DNA of 64,000 bases from an uncultured Pseudomonadota bacterium (lineage in GTDB: Bacteria > Pseudomonadota > Gammaproteobacteria > Steroidobacterales > Steroidobacteraceae): NCBI GenBank assembly GCA_903884235.1, contig CAISEB010000018.1, positions 88,728 through 152,727 on the forward strand, written 5' to 3'. A program made the translations under genes and the position numbers. Below, one piece after another: positions 53,738-62,226 of this stretch (the stretch's first letter is position 1; the number at the start of each line of letters is the position of its first letter). Below the pieces are notes generated by a model. It had not been told where the DNA came from. It was given only the letters and a program-made list of their open reading frames with translations, and searched no databases.

Positions 53738-53879
53738 GCAACCGATCGGACGACGCTGCAGGCACCCGAACCGCGATCCGCGTCGGAAAACGGTCGAAAC
53801 ACACGGCCTATATACCCCGCCACCCTTTAACCGGGACTCGTCCGGCCCTATCCTTGGGCGATCCAGACAGGAGACTTCC

Positions 53880-54146
53880 GTGGCCACAGGCTGGGCCGGC
53901 GACGGCGCCGTACAGGACCAGATCGACGCGACCGTCAAGGACGGGATCCTGCGCGCGCAGCAGAAACTGCGCTCGGGACCCGCCGCGACGAATTGCGACG
54001 AGTGCGGGGAACCGATCCCGGAGGCGCGCCGCGCGGCGCTGCCCGGCGTGCGACTGTGCGTTCCATGCCAGACGGCGGAGGATGCCGAGGCGAAGGCGTT
54101 CAGCGGCTACAATCGTCGCGGCAGCAAGGACAGCCAGCTGCGCTGA
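53880..54146 (+). CDS. DksA/TraR-type zinc-finger protein (YbiI-like)
   Basis: 88 residues from a GTG with AGGAG upstream. The C4 zinc finger Cys-x2-Cys-x17-Cys-x2-Cys is visible (NCDECGEPIPEARRAALPG, VRLCVPCQTAEDAEA). An N-terminal helix (GAVQDQIDATVKDGILRAQQ) precedes it. Family members such as YbiI and TraR are small relatives of DksA; those with the acidic coiled-coil tip bind RNA polymerase, but this one lacks that long coiled-coil, so its role is unclear. It lies 58 bp upstream of the acetyltransferase gene. Confidence 0.88.
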   Translation: MATGWAGDGAVQDQIDATVKDGILRAQQKLRSGPAATNCDECGEPIPEARRAALPGVRLCVPCQTAEDAEAKAFSGYNRRGSKDSQLR

Positions 54147-54203
54147 GCACGCCCAGGACGGCGCGACTCGCCACGTGGGCCGCGCGGACCCGGCCCAGGA
54201 CCG

Positions 54204-54881
54204 ATGAAACACCTGCTCGACAACATCACCTGGCACACGCTGTCCGGGCCGCATGCGAAGTTCGCGGCCGGCACCGGTGATGCGCGTCGCTATGCGGTCG
54301 GGTTCTCGCCGATCCTCGGCTTCGCGGACCAGGCGCGACCGGACTTCGGCTCGCTGGTCTCGTGTTCGGAACCCGGCGAGCAGTTCTACACCGACGGATG
54401 GTCCGGCGCGGTCCCCGCCGGCTGGCAGATCGACGCCGAATCGACGATGTTCAAGATGGTTTGGAATGCGCCGCCGCCGAACCACGACCCGGCGGCCGAT
54501 GCGGTCCCACTCGAGCTCGAGCATGCGCCGCAGGCCGTCGCGCTCGCAACGCTGACGCGGCCGGGCCCATTCGGTCCGCGGACCATCGAGCTCGGCGAGT
54601 ACTTCGGCTACTTCGAGGGCGATCGCCTGGTCGCCATGGCCGGCGAGCGCATGTGCGCTGCCGACCTGCACGAGATCAGCGGCGTCTGCACGCACCCGGA
54701 CCGGCAGGGCCGTGGCTACGCGAAGCGGCTGATGCTAAAGCTGGTGCTCCGGCAGATGGCTCGCGGGAAGACGCCGTTCCTGCACGTGATGCGCGACAAC
54801 TCGGGTGCTCGTGCCCTGTACGAGCGGATGGGATTCCGGAACTACAGGGAATCGGTGGTCCGGGTCATCGAGCGGAGCTGA
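54204..54881 (+). CDS. GNAT-family N-acetyltransferase
   Basis: 225 residues. The acetyl-CoA-binding motif A is clear in the C-terminal half: VCTHPDRQGRGYAKRLMLKL with the usual Q/R-x-x-G-x-G/A core. FLHVMRDNSGARALYERMGF is the GNAT motif B region. The N-terminal ~115 residues are not recognisably GNAT and may be a separate substrate-binding extension. ATG 54,204 gives the conserved start. The substrate is unknown. The convergent neighbour is a SIR2-like relic. Confidence 0.85.
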   Translation: MKHLLDNITWHTLSGPHAKFAAGTGDARRYAVGFSPILGFADQARPDFGSLVSCSEPGEQFYTDGWSGAVPAGWQIDAESTMFKMVWNAPPPNHDPAADAVPLELEHAPQAVALATLTRPGPFGPRTIELGEYFGYFEGDRLVAMAGERMCAADLHEISGVCTHPDRQGRGYAKRLMLKLVLRQMARGKTPFLHVMRDNSGARALYERMGFRNYRESVVRVIERS

Positions 54882-54899
54882 CCGCACGCACGGTCGCCG

Positions 54900-55324
54900 T
54901 CAGCCGACACCCCCTTGAGCTGCCCGTACGCGCTCGCGCCACAATCGCATTCTCGAACAGCGAGTCAACCGTCGTCGACACGTAGAGGTCGAAGTCCGTG
55001 ATCGCCGCGAGCCGCCGCAGCGCCAGCGGCGGCTCGAAGTTCGCGCCCTTAGAGGATGCCGCGCAGGCGCACGTACGCGTCCTCGCGACGCCCCCGGGCG
55101 GCGAGGAACCAGCAGGCCACGTCGTTCAGCGTGTCGGGCTTCGGGAGTTCGGCAACGTCGGCGTTGAGGCGCGCAGCCAATTTCTCCGCGACCCATCCGA
55201 GCGGCGGCCGCGGGCCGGCATCCGTCCGCAGGAGCAGCAGCTCGGGCCCGACGATCGGGATGACCCTTTGCTCCTCGATGAAGCTCAGCAGGTCATCCCA
55301 TGCGTTGTCGTCGGGCGTGGTCAA
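54900..55324 (-). pseudogene. SIR2-like domain relic
   Basis: A fragment read on the minus strand from near 55,324 encodes NAWDDLLSFIEEQRVIPIVG with PELLLLRTDAGPRPPLGWVA, the start of a SIR2-like NAD-binding domain. The frame ends at a TAA at about 55,049. The homologous reading continues in the next frame (EPPLALRRLAAITDFDLYVS, TTVDSLFENAI), then stops being similar near 54,935. A +1 shift and loss of the 3' part make it non-functional. SIR2-like domains in this form often belong to defence proteins, but no complete partner is present. The start codon is uncertain (TTG at 55,324 is possible). Confidence 0.65.
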
Positions 55325-55782
55325 GGGTTGCGCCAGCGGGCGGGCGCTATTGATGCCGGCTCTCGAAGGCAGCCTTTCGGGTGCGCATCCGGGTCCACGC
55401 CCGTGCGATCCGACACTCTCGGGGCGCCCGGTTTTTCTTCTGGCGCGATCCGGACGTTGCGAGCCCAGTGTGCCGGACGCCTCGAGGTGCTGCGATGCGG
55501 ATGACACCCACCTGCATCCCCTGAACGGACGTGCGGGGTATTCCCGTCCGGGCCGAAAAGGACGACAGACTCCGTCCTGCGCGCCGTCGCGGCGGTCCGA
55601 ATTGACGCGCACCGCCAGACTTCCTAGGCTGGGGGTGCGCCGATTTGAAGATCAGCTTGCGGGCGCGTAAGAAGTGCGGCTAAAGCGACCCTGGACGACC
55701 TCCAGAGCCGGCTGGCATTTGCCCGCACTCGCGCCCCCTGCCTCTCCGATCTGCGCCCGTCTCCCGAGCGAGCAGGTGCCCC
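55325..55782. other. Leader region upstream of metF
   Basis: 458 bp with no convincing gene. The last 110 bp before metF contain nested short inverted repeats (GTGCGG 55,674-55,679 with CCGCAC 55,723-55,728, enclosing CTGGA...TCCAG). That is compatible with a structured 5' leader, but I do not recognise a known SAM- or SAH-riboswitch consensus. Confidence 0.4.
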
Positions 55783-56709
55783 GTGAGCCAGATCTTCAAG
55801 CCCGATCCCGTGCCCGCAGCCGATTTGCCGGCGCCGCCCGACGACCCGCCGTTGCGGGTGTCGTTCGAGTTTTTCCCGCCCACCGACCCTGAGATGGAGG
55901 CGGTACTGCGGGCGTCGGTCGCTAGGCTGTCCCGCCTCGGGCCGCGCTTCGTCTCGGTGACCTACGGCGCGGACGGCTCGACACGGGACCGGACGCGGGA
56001 GGTCGTCGACACGTTGCGCCGCGACCCCTCCCTTATCGTGGCGCCCCACATCACCTCGATCGGCTCGTCCCGCGAGCAGGTGGTGGAACTCGCGCGGGGC
56101 TACTGGGCGTCGGGCGTGCGCCATCTGGTGGCGCTTCGCGGCGATCCCTCGGATTCCACCCCCAGCCACGCCCCGCCCGTGGACACGTATCGCTGGGGCG
56201 CCGACCTCGTATCCGCATTGCGGATGATCGCGCCGTTCGAGATCTCGGTTGCCGCCTATCCCGAAGTGCACCCGGAAGCGACCAGTGCTGCCGACGACCT
56301 CGACAACCTGCGCCGCAAGGTGGATGCCGGCGCCACGCGCGCGATCACGCAGTTCTTCTATGACAATGGCGTCTTCCTGAGATTTCGGGATGCGTGCGCC
56401 ACGGCCGGCCTCGAGGTCCCGCTCATCCCCGGTATCCTGCCGATCAACCGGTTTTCGCAGGTGCAGCGATTTGCGGCACGCTGCGGAACCCGCATTCCGG
56501 ACGCAATCGTGCGGCGTTTCGAGGGACTGGACGAGGATCCCGAGACGCGCCGCCTGATCGGAGCCGCGGTCGCGATCGACCAGGTCGAGCACCTGCGCCG
56601 GAACGGGGTACAGGACTTCCATTTCTACACGCTGAATCGCGCCGACCTGACCTACGCAACCTGCTGCGCCCTGGGCCTGCGCGCAAGACCCGCCATCGCG
56701 CCGACGTAA
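55783..56709 (+). CDS. metF: Methylenetetrahydrofolate reductase
   Basis: MetF reduces 5,10-methylene-THF to 5-methyl-THF with NADH and FAD for methionine synthesis. The protein has 308 residues from a GTG start, the normal bacterial size. SFEFFPPTDPEMEAVLRASV, FVSVTYGADGSTRDRT, GVRHLVALRGDPSD, EISVAAYPEVHPEA, GATRAITQFFYDNGVFLRF and VPLIPGILPINRFSQVQRFA are the family motifs, with the FAD- and folate-binding loops intact. It stands alone, with a leader upstream. One-carbon units produced by the sox genes could feed this step. Confidence 0.95.
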   Translation: MSQIFKPDPVPAADLPAPPDDPPLRVSFEFFPPTDPEMEAVLRASVARLSRLGPRFVSVTYGADGSTRDRTREVVDTLRRDPSLIVAPHITSIGSSREQVVELARGYWASGVRHLVALRGDPSDSTPSHAPPVDTYRWGADLVSALRMIAPFEISVAAYPEVHPEATSAADDLDNLRRKVDAGATRAITQFFYDNGVFLRFRDACATAGLEVPLIPGILPINRFSQVQRFAARCGTRIPDAIVRRFEGLDEDPETRRLIGAAVAIDQVEHLRRNGVQDFHFYTLNRADLTYATCCALGLRARPAIAPT

Positions 56710-57057
56710 CGCCAACGAGGCCGGCGTCTCAAGACCCGGTTTCGCGACCGTGGTTCGATTCGAATGCCTGCGCAGGCCTGTAGACGCGCTGCAGGGGTGG
56801 GCGCCGGGGCCTCGGAGGGTGGGTGGGCCCGGTGCATTGCTGCGTCGCAGCAGCCCCGGAGGGCCTCCAGACGGGCGCGTGCGCGCGAGGGACCCCTAGC
56901 ACCGACGGTGCATCCAGAGATGCCGCGATCCGTCGACGCGAAACCGCCGGCGTCCGCAGCCGCGATTTCCCGCAGCGGCGCCCCCCCGGGGCGGGGTCTG
57001 TTAAACTGGCCCCGACCCTCCGGATCACGATTCCTAGAACGACAAAGGTGGTCCCTC
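56710..57057. other. Gap between metF and the desaturase gene
   Basis: 348 bp. The frame of the desaturase continues back through it but encodes low-complexity Arg/Ala/Gly-rich sequence. A short GCTGCG/CGCAGC inverted repeat is near 56,842. No other gene or site was supported. Confidence 0.4.
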
Positions 57058-58155
57058 GTGCCGATCGTCGAGCGCGTGAAGTGCGCGAAGCGCGCCTTCA
57101 TCTGCGACTACAGCAAGCCAGATAACCTGATCGCGGCCGGCCAAGTCCTGTCCACGGTCCTGCCGATCGGCCTGTTGTGGTGGGCCGTAGCACGGGGCGC
57201 GTCCGTATCGCCCTGGATCCCGGTCGCGCTCGTGCCACTGCTCGCGCTGTTCACGCTGCGCGCCTTCACGCTGATGCACGATTGCGGGCATGACAGCCTG
57301 TTTCGCGAGCGCTCGGCAAACCGGGTCTTCGGTTTCGTGCTCGGCGTTCTGACCGGCATGCCGCAGTACGTCTGGTCGAAGCATCACAACTTCCATCACG
57401 CCCACAACGGCAACTGGGAAAAATACCGCGGGCCCTACGCCACTCGCTCGGTCGCCGAATACGAGGCGATGTCTGAGGCGGACCGGACGTTCTATCGCCG
57501 CAAGTGCAGCATCGGCGCCTCGCCGATCGCCGGGTTCATCTACCTCGTATTCAATCCGCGGTTCACCTGGCTCGCCGGGAGCCTTGGCTGCGCGCTGCAC
57601 GTGATCCGCGGTGTCCTTCGCAACCCGGGCGCACCGCTCGCCAGGCACGTCGAGACCTACCAGACCCGCTACTGGAAGACGCGTGCCGAGTACTGGCACA
57701 TGTTCTGGAACAATGTCGCGCTGCTCTCGATCTGGGGCGCGATGTCCTGGGCCATCGGCGCCACGCTGTTCTTCACGGTGTACGTCGCCAGTGTGTCGCT
57801 CGCAGGCGCCGCCGGCATCGTGCTGTTCACCGTGCAGCACAATTTCGAGCACTCCTACGCCAGCGAAACCCGCGACTGGGACTACGACGCCGGGGCGATT
57901 CGCGGCACGAGCATCCTGCTGCTACCGACCTGGATCAACTGGTTCACGCTGGACATCGCGTTCCATCACGTGCACCACCTGTCGACGGCGATCCCCAACT
58001 ACCGACTTGCCGCGTGCCATCGCGAGCACGCAGAGCTCTTCACCGAGGTCACGCGCATCCCGCTCGCGAAGGTACCCGCGTCACTGAAGTGCATCCTCTG
58101 GGACGTGCCGGCACGGCGCATCATCACGCTGGCCGAGTGGCAGCAGCGGGCGTAG
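57058..58155 (+). CDS. Membrane fatty-acid desaturase
   Basis: 365 residues from a GTG with AAGGTGG upstream, chosen because upstream residues are not protein-like. Three His boxes of the membrane di-iron desaturase family are complete: HDCGHDSLF (about residue 78), HHNFHHAH (about 110) and HHVHHLSTAIPNY (about 305). Several membrane spans lie between (LSTVLPIGLLWWAVARG, FGFVLGVLTGMP, IVLFTVQHNFEHS). Such enzymes introduce double bonds into acyl-lipids, with an electron donor such as ferredoxin or cytochrome b5. The regiospecificity cannot be read. It converges with the cyclic-nucleotide-domain gene. Confidence 0.9.
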   Translation: MPIVERVKCAKRAFICDYSKPDNLIAAGQVLSTVLPIGLLWWAVARGASVSPWIPVALVPLLALFTLRAFTLMHDCGHDSLFRERSANRVFGFVLGVLTGMPQYVWSKHHNFHHAHNGNWEKYRGPYATRSVAEYEAMSEADRTFYRRKCSIGASPIAGFIYLVFNPRFTWLAGSLGCALHVIRGVLRNPGAPLARHVETYQTRYWKTRAEYWHMFWNNVALLSIWGAMSWAIGATLFFTVYVASVSLAGAAGIVLFTVQHNFEHSYASETRDWDYDAGAIRGTSILLLPTWINWFTLDIAFHHVHHLSTAIPNYRLAACHREHAELFTEVTRIPLAKVPASLKCILWDVPARRIITLAEWQQRA

Positions 58156-58183
58156 CGGGACGCGAAGCGCCACCGCGCGCCGG

Positions 58184-58660
58184 TCAGTTCTTGCCGCCCG
58201 TGCGGTAGAGGTAGTTCTCGAGGTCGCGCATCTGCAGGCTGAGGCGGCGCTGCACGTTCCTGGCACCGTGCATGATCGCGCGCATCACCTTGTAGACGAC
58301 CCGCGGCGCGCGCTCGATGAGCGTCTCGAAGTCTGCGCGATCGAGCGCCAGCACCTCGGTCGCCCCGGTCGCCACCAACGCCGCGAAGCGCGGCGAATCC
58401 TCCATGAACGACAGTTCGCCGACGAGGTCGCCGGCGCGCAACGTCTGCAGGACATGGTGCCCGTGCTCGCCATCGCGCACGACGTCAATGCGTCCGCTCA
58501 GCACGACGTGGAGCTTGCTGTCCTTCGCGCCCTCGGCGACGAGAACCTCGCCGTCGCGGAGTTCCCGGATGTGCACGATCGCGGCGAGCGTGGCGATCTC
58601 GTCGACGGTCAGCTCAGCGGCCAGCGGAGTCGCACGAAGCGCGTCGATTGGAGTCAACAT
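58184..58660 (-). CDS. Cyclic-nucleotide-binding-domain protein
   Basis: 158 residues. A single cNMP-binding domain covers most of it: PLAAELTVDEIATLAAIVHI, REGEVLVAEGAKDSKLHVVLS-type sheet, GELSFMEDSPRFAALVATGA and EVLALDRADFETLIERAP. The phosphate-binding cassette is recognisable around GELSFMEDSPR, where cAMP receptors have GELALM..PR. There is no helix-turn-helix, so it is not a classical Crp regulator; a stand-alone sensor is likely. The final 40 residues are basic and helical. Target unknown. Confidence 0.8.
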   Translation of the reverse strand: MLTPIDALRATPLAAELTVDEIATLAAIVHIRELRDGEVLVAEGAKDSKLHVVLSGRIDVVRDGEHGHHVLQTLRAGDLVGELSFMEDSPRFAALVATGATEVLALDRADFETLIERAPRVVYKVMRAIMHGARNVQRRLSLQMRDLENYLYRTGGKN

Positions 58661-58764
58661 GCGAATCTCCCGTTTGTGTACACGGGGATTATCGGCCTCG
58701 GCGGCGGCGCTGCGATCGGGGGATCCCGCAGGTCGCCATCGCTACGGCGCGATCCCGACCAGGC

Positions 58765-59564
58765 TCAACGTAGCCGTGCGTATCCAGCCGAGATCGCCAC
58801 GCCTGCCCGTTCTGGGACCCGGACGCGGAATGCGACGTCCGCCTCGCCCCGCCAGACGTCGATCGCAAGCGTGTCGCCCGGGTAGACCGGTGCCGTGAAG
58901 CGCGCCTCCAGCGAGGCAAGCAGTCGCCCGGGATGGTCCGCGAGGGCCTACAGGGCGATCCGGCTCGCGATGCCGAGGCCGCAGAGCCCATGCAGGATCG
59001 GGCTCGGGAAGCCTGCGGCGTTCGCGACCGCCGCATCGGTGTGCAGCGGGTTGGAGTCCCCTGTGCTGCTATAGGTCCGGGCGAGATCGATCGACGTCGG
59101 CGCGATGAAGACGCATCGGGCTCGCGCGCCGGGACGTGCCGGGGCGGTGCGGCGTCCCGACCCGCATCGCCACAGCCTCCCTCCTTGCGGCCGAAGCACG
59201 TCGTCGTGAGGGTGGCGATGGATTCGCCCGTGCGGCGATCCATGATCCGCTGCTCCAGGGTCACGATCGCGCCACGCGACACGCCCTTGTCCTGCACGCC
59301 GACGACCCGCGACTCGACGCGGACCTGGCGCGGCCCGGCGATCGGCGCCGCGCACTCGATGTGCTGCGCGGCATGCAGCCCATGTGCGGGATCGATGCCA
59401 CGCTCGGCGAACGTGGGCCTGGAGATCCACGCGACGACCGTCGGGAACGTCGCCATGATGCCCGCTCCTCCCACGCAGGCCGCATACCGACGAAAGTCGG
59501 CTTCGGTCCATTCGAATTCGCTCACGCCGACTGGCATCGAACAGAGTGCCCTCGCGTCGATCAC
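58765..59564 (-). pseudogene. MaoC-like hydratase, frameshifted and with an amber stop
   Basis: The ATG at 59,564 reads a MaoC/hot-dog N-terminal half (FEWTEADFRRYAACVGGAGI, FPTVVAWISRPTFAERGIDP, QHIECAAPIAGPRQVRVESR). Near 59,113 a single-base deletion shifts the frame; the continuation (IAPTSIDLARTYSSTGDSNP, LHTDAAVANAAGFPSPILHG) is in the next frame. It then meets an in-frame TAG at 58,948-58,950 and reads on as ALADHPGRLLASLEARFTAP, VYPGDTLAIDVWRGEADVAF to TGA at 58,765. The two hot-dog domains of an acyl-CoA hydratase are present but cannot be translated as one protein. Its start overlaps the SGNH hydrolase stop (ATGA). Confidence 0.85.
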
Positions 59565-60406
59565 CGGGCGCCTGCCTCATGACGAAGCTCCGAAATGAAT
59601 GGCACGAGCCGGTCGCCCCACACGCGATAGCCCGCCTCGTTCGGGTGAAGTCCGTCGATGTAGTACGCGTCGATCGGCCTGCCGTGCCCGTCGACGAACG
59701 CCGAATGCATGTCAAGATAACGGGTGTAGGAGGAATGCGGCGTCGCATGCGCGAGTTCGACGAGCCGGGCGTTCACGGGATCGACGACCTCCCGGCTTTT
59801 CGCGTGCTCGTTCGTCGGCAGCAGCGACTGCAGGATCACGATCGCGCGCGGCTTGCGCGCGTGGACGGCATCGACCACCGCACGGATACCCGCATAGACG
59901 CTATCGACCAGGGGTTCCTCGCCACCCCAGGTATTGTTGATGCCGATCATCAGGACGACGAAATCAGGGTCCAGCTCCGTCGCGTCGAGCTCGCCGAGTC
60001 CACCCAGGTCCCGCGGCAGGATCCGGTACAGCACATGCTCGGTGCGATCGCCGGAGATCCCGAGGTTGATCGCGCGGTTCGCGGGGAACTGTCCGCCGAA
60101 GGATTCATCCCAGAGCCTGCGCCCGTAGTTGTGGCCGGGAAACCAGGGGCTGGCGCCGAGCTGCCAGAAATCGGTGATCGAGTCGCCCAGGAAGACCAGT
60201 CGCACCGCGCGCAGGTCCTCGGTGCGCTCCAGTTCGGCGGTGATCGAGAGCAGGCGCTGCTGCCAGTACTCGAAGCGCAACGCGGGCTGCGCAGCCGCAT
60301 AAGGCGGCGCACCGCGGGAGGGATTGGCGGCGGCGAGGCCGGCGAGGCACGCCGTCGCGGCGACCAGGGACGTGCACGCACCGCGGGCATCAGGTGTCCG
60401 CTTCAT
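59561..60406 (-). CDS. SGNH/GDSL-family hydrolase
   Basis: 281 residues. An N-terminal signal peptide (TSLVAATACLAGLAAANP) places it in the periplasm or outside. Block I is RLVFLGDSITDFWQLG (nucleophile Ser in GDSIT), Block II NLGISGDRTEHVLYR, Block III VLMIGINNTWGGEEP and Block V YIDGLHPNEAGYRVWGD (Asp and His). All SGNH catalytic residues are present, so an active esterase or acetylhydrolase is likely. The substrate is unknown. The stop overlaps the start of the MaoC pseudogene. Confidence 0.88.
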   Translation of the reverse strand: MKRTPDARGACTSLVAATACLAGLAAANPSRGAPPYAAAQPALRFEYWQQRLLSITAELERTEDLRAVRLVFLGDSITDFWQLGASPWFPGHNYGRRLWDESFGGQFPANRAINLGISGDRTEHVLYRILPRDLGGLGELDATELDPDFVVLMIGINNTWGGEEPLVDSVYAGIRAVVDAVHARKPRAIVILQSLLPTNEHAKSREVVDPVNARLVELAHATPHSSYTRYLDMHSAFVDGHGRPIDAYYIDGLHPNEAGYRVWGDRLVPFISELRHEAGAR

Positions 60407-60462
60407 CGCTCGGCATCCGCTGGGGAGGACCTGCGCAGTGTAGGCGACCGGGACCGGGAACG

Positions 60463-61233
60463 TCAGATGCCGGCGTACCAGGACCAGCCATTCTGAATGT
60501 TGCCGAGCTTGCCGCCATCCTCGAATCCGTCGCTGACGACGATGCGCTGCAGGAACTTCATGCTTTTGTAGCCGAGTTGTTTCTCGACCCGGACGCGCAG
60601 CGGCGCGCCGTGCTGGATCGGCAAGTCGCGGCCGTTCATGCCGTAGGCGAGGATCGTCTGCGGGTGAAGCGCATCGAACATGTCGATGCTGTCGGCCTGC
60701 TCATCGAAGGGGCGGAACGTCACGAAGCGTGCGCTCGGCCGGATGCCACAGGCCTCGAGCACCGTGCGCAACGGCACGCCCGTCCATTCGCTGATGGCCG
60801 TCCACCCCTCCTCGCACATGTGCCGCGTGATCTGGGTGCGCGATGGAAGTCGCTTCAGCTCCGCGAGCGAGAAGGTCCGGGCTCTCGCGACGCTGCCCTC
60901 CACCGACAACCGGTAGTCCTGAAACGCCCCGGCCTTCAATCGATCGTAGAGCGGCCCGCGCTCGGCGCTGAACGCGCCCTGCTTCGAGTCCGACGGATCG
61001 GTCGTGCCGACGGCGGGCACGGAGGAAATGTCGCGATGGTCGTATTCACGGGCCAGGGAGCCCGTGGACAGCAGCAGGCGCTGGGCCTTGTAGTTCAGCA
61101 AGTCGCCCATCCGCAGCAGGTTGCCGTAGGTTGGCGGCACGGTTTCGCTGCATCCCGTGACCGCAAGCCCGCCGAGCGAGGCGAGCCCGGTGAGCAGTCC
61201 CCTGCGCGTCGTGACGAGCTCACGCGTTTTCAT
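60463..61233 (-). CDS. Sulfite oxidase-like molybdopterin oxidoreductase
   Basis: 256 residues. A twin-arginine-like N-terminus (TRELVTTRRGLLTGLASLGG) is followed by a lipoprotein-like AVTGC, suggesting Tat export to the periplasm. The MPT-binding Cys is in HMCEEGWTAISEWTGVPL, and GRDLPIQHGAPLRVRVEKQL is a conserved sulfite-oxidase-fold segment. The size is small, as in MsrP (YedY)-type enzymes, but the C-terminal domain of sulfite oxidases is missing. The start overlaps the stop of the cytochrome b gene (ATGA), which should be its electron partner. The substrate is unknown. Confidence 0.83.
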   Translation of the reverse strand: MKTRELVTTRRGLLTGLASLGGLAVTGCSETVPPTYGNLLRMGDLLNYKAQRLLLSTGSLAREYDHRDISSVPAVGTTDPSDSKQGAFSAERGPLYDRLKAGAFQDYRLSVEGSVARARTFSLAELKRLPSRTQITRHMCEEGWTAISEWTGVPLRTVLEACGIRPSARFVTFRPFDEQADSIDMFDALHPQTILAYGMNGRDLPIQHGAPLRVRVEKQLGYKSMKFLQRIVVSDGFEDGGKLGNIQNGWSWYAGI

Positions 61234-61994
61234 GGCGCACCTCCGATGGTCATTGCGCGGATCTGTCGTCCGAATCCCGTCAGCAGGACCATCGCCAGGT
61301 GGACGAGGACGAACAGCGCGATCGTCGAGAAGCCGAGGAAGTGCAGCGTGCGCGCGGACTGCGTGCCGCCGAATATCGTCGGCAATATCGGGATCGCCGC
61401 ACTGACGGCAGGCGACATCGCGAGGCCGGTGATCACCAAGACGGGGAGCGCGACCAGCACGACGAAGGCATACGAGAGCTTCTGCAACACGCCGTAGGGA
61501 GGCCCCCCCGGTGCGCGCGGCAAGGGCAGGCGAAGGTGCAGCGCGACATCACGCGCGATGCTGCCGCGAGCGAGATCCGTGCGCCCCGGCAGCAGGTGCC
61601 GGTGCAGGTGGCCCGTCAGCGTTGCCATCGTCAGGTACCCGAGTCCGGGCAGGACCACGAACCATGCGACGAGGAAGTGCAGGCTGCGCGCCCAGCCGTT
61701 CTCGTTGTAGATGTCGAAGGTCCGGGCGGCACTGACCGGCGAGCCCACGTCGCGGTAGAACGGAGCGGGCGTGGTCCATCCCCCGTGGCGGTAGTTGCGA
61801 CTAACCGGCAGCTCCACGAGCGCCGGTGTGAGGTCGTTGCCGGCGTTTCCCCAGTACAGGCGCGGATGGGCCTTCAGGATCACGAAGCCGCTGAACGCCA
61901 GCACGAGCACGGCCATCGCGATGCTCCAATGGGTCAGCCGCACCCAGCCCGCGTGGCCAGAGGAACGAACAGCAATCGGTGTGTCGTGGGCCAT
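61230..61994 (-). CDS. Cytochrome b561-type membrane protein
   Basis: 254 residues with about four hydrophobic spans (WSIAMAVLVLAFSGFVILKA, LHFLVAWFVVLPGLGYLTMA, LSYAFVVLVALPVLVITGLA, LHFLGFSTIALFVLVHLAMV). His residues at positions suited to two b haems are seen (LTHWSIAMA, LHFLVAW, LTGHLHRHLLPG, LHFLGFS, LVHLAM). It lies directly upstream of, and overlaps, the molybdopterin oxidoreductase gene. It probably passes electrons between that enzyme and quinone, as MsrQ does for MsrP, although it is not clearly MsrQ itself. Confidence 0.83.
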   Translation of the reverse strand: MAHDTPIAVRSSGHAGWVRLTHWSIAMAVLVLAFSGFVILKAHPRLYWGNAGNDLTPALVELPVSRNYRHGGWTTPAPFYRDVGSPVSAARTFDIYNENGWARSLHFLVAWFVVLPGLGYLTMATLTGHLHRHLLPGRTDLARGSIARDVALHLRLPLPRAPGGPPYGVLQKLSYAFVVLVALPVLVITGLAMSPAVSAAIPILPTIFGGTQSARTLHFLGFSTIALFVLVHLAMVLLTGFGRQIRAMTIGGAP

Positions 61995-62187
61995 TGCGCC
62001 TCCCCAGGAGAGATCCCGATCGCGACCGATGGTGCGGCCCGGTGGTATTGAGAAGCGATCTCAACACAGCGGGTGGTCGGACGCACGCAATTGGAACGGG
62101 GCTGCCGTTCGGCCCTCGGCCAACTCCGGTGGCGGCGAGCACGCGCAGGCGCTCGCATTGCATCGGTGGCCAGGCCGACGTATATTT

Positions 62188-62202
62188 AGTATATCGTATA
62201 CT
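62188..62202. promoter_or_regulatory. Palindromic operator upstream of the DapA-family gene
   Basis: AGTATATCGTATACT is a perfect inverted repeat (AGTATA-TCG-TATACT) 24 bp before the DapA-family start. Such A/T-rich palindromes are typical of FCD-type GntR regulators, and one is encoded two genes along. The AT-rich patch stands out in this GC-rich genome. Confidence 0.65.
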
Positions 62203-62226
62203 ATCAAGATTCCCTGGAGTGCACCG

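Noticed and set aside
55640..55782. A SAM or SAH riboswitch upstream of metF
   Set aside because: The conserved core sequences of the known classes were not seen; only generic inverted repeats are present.
58948..58950. The amber codon in the MaoC-like gene as a pyrrolysine site
   Set aside because: The gene also has a frameshift, MaoC enzymes do not use pyrrolysine, and no pyrrolysine biosynthesis genes are in the window. Decay is simpler.
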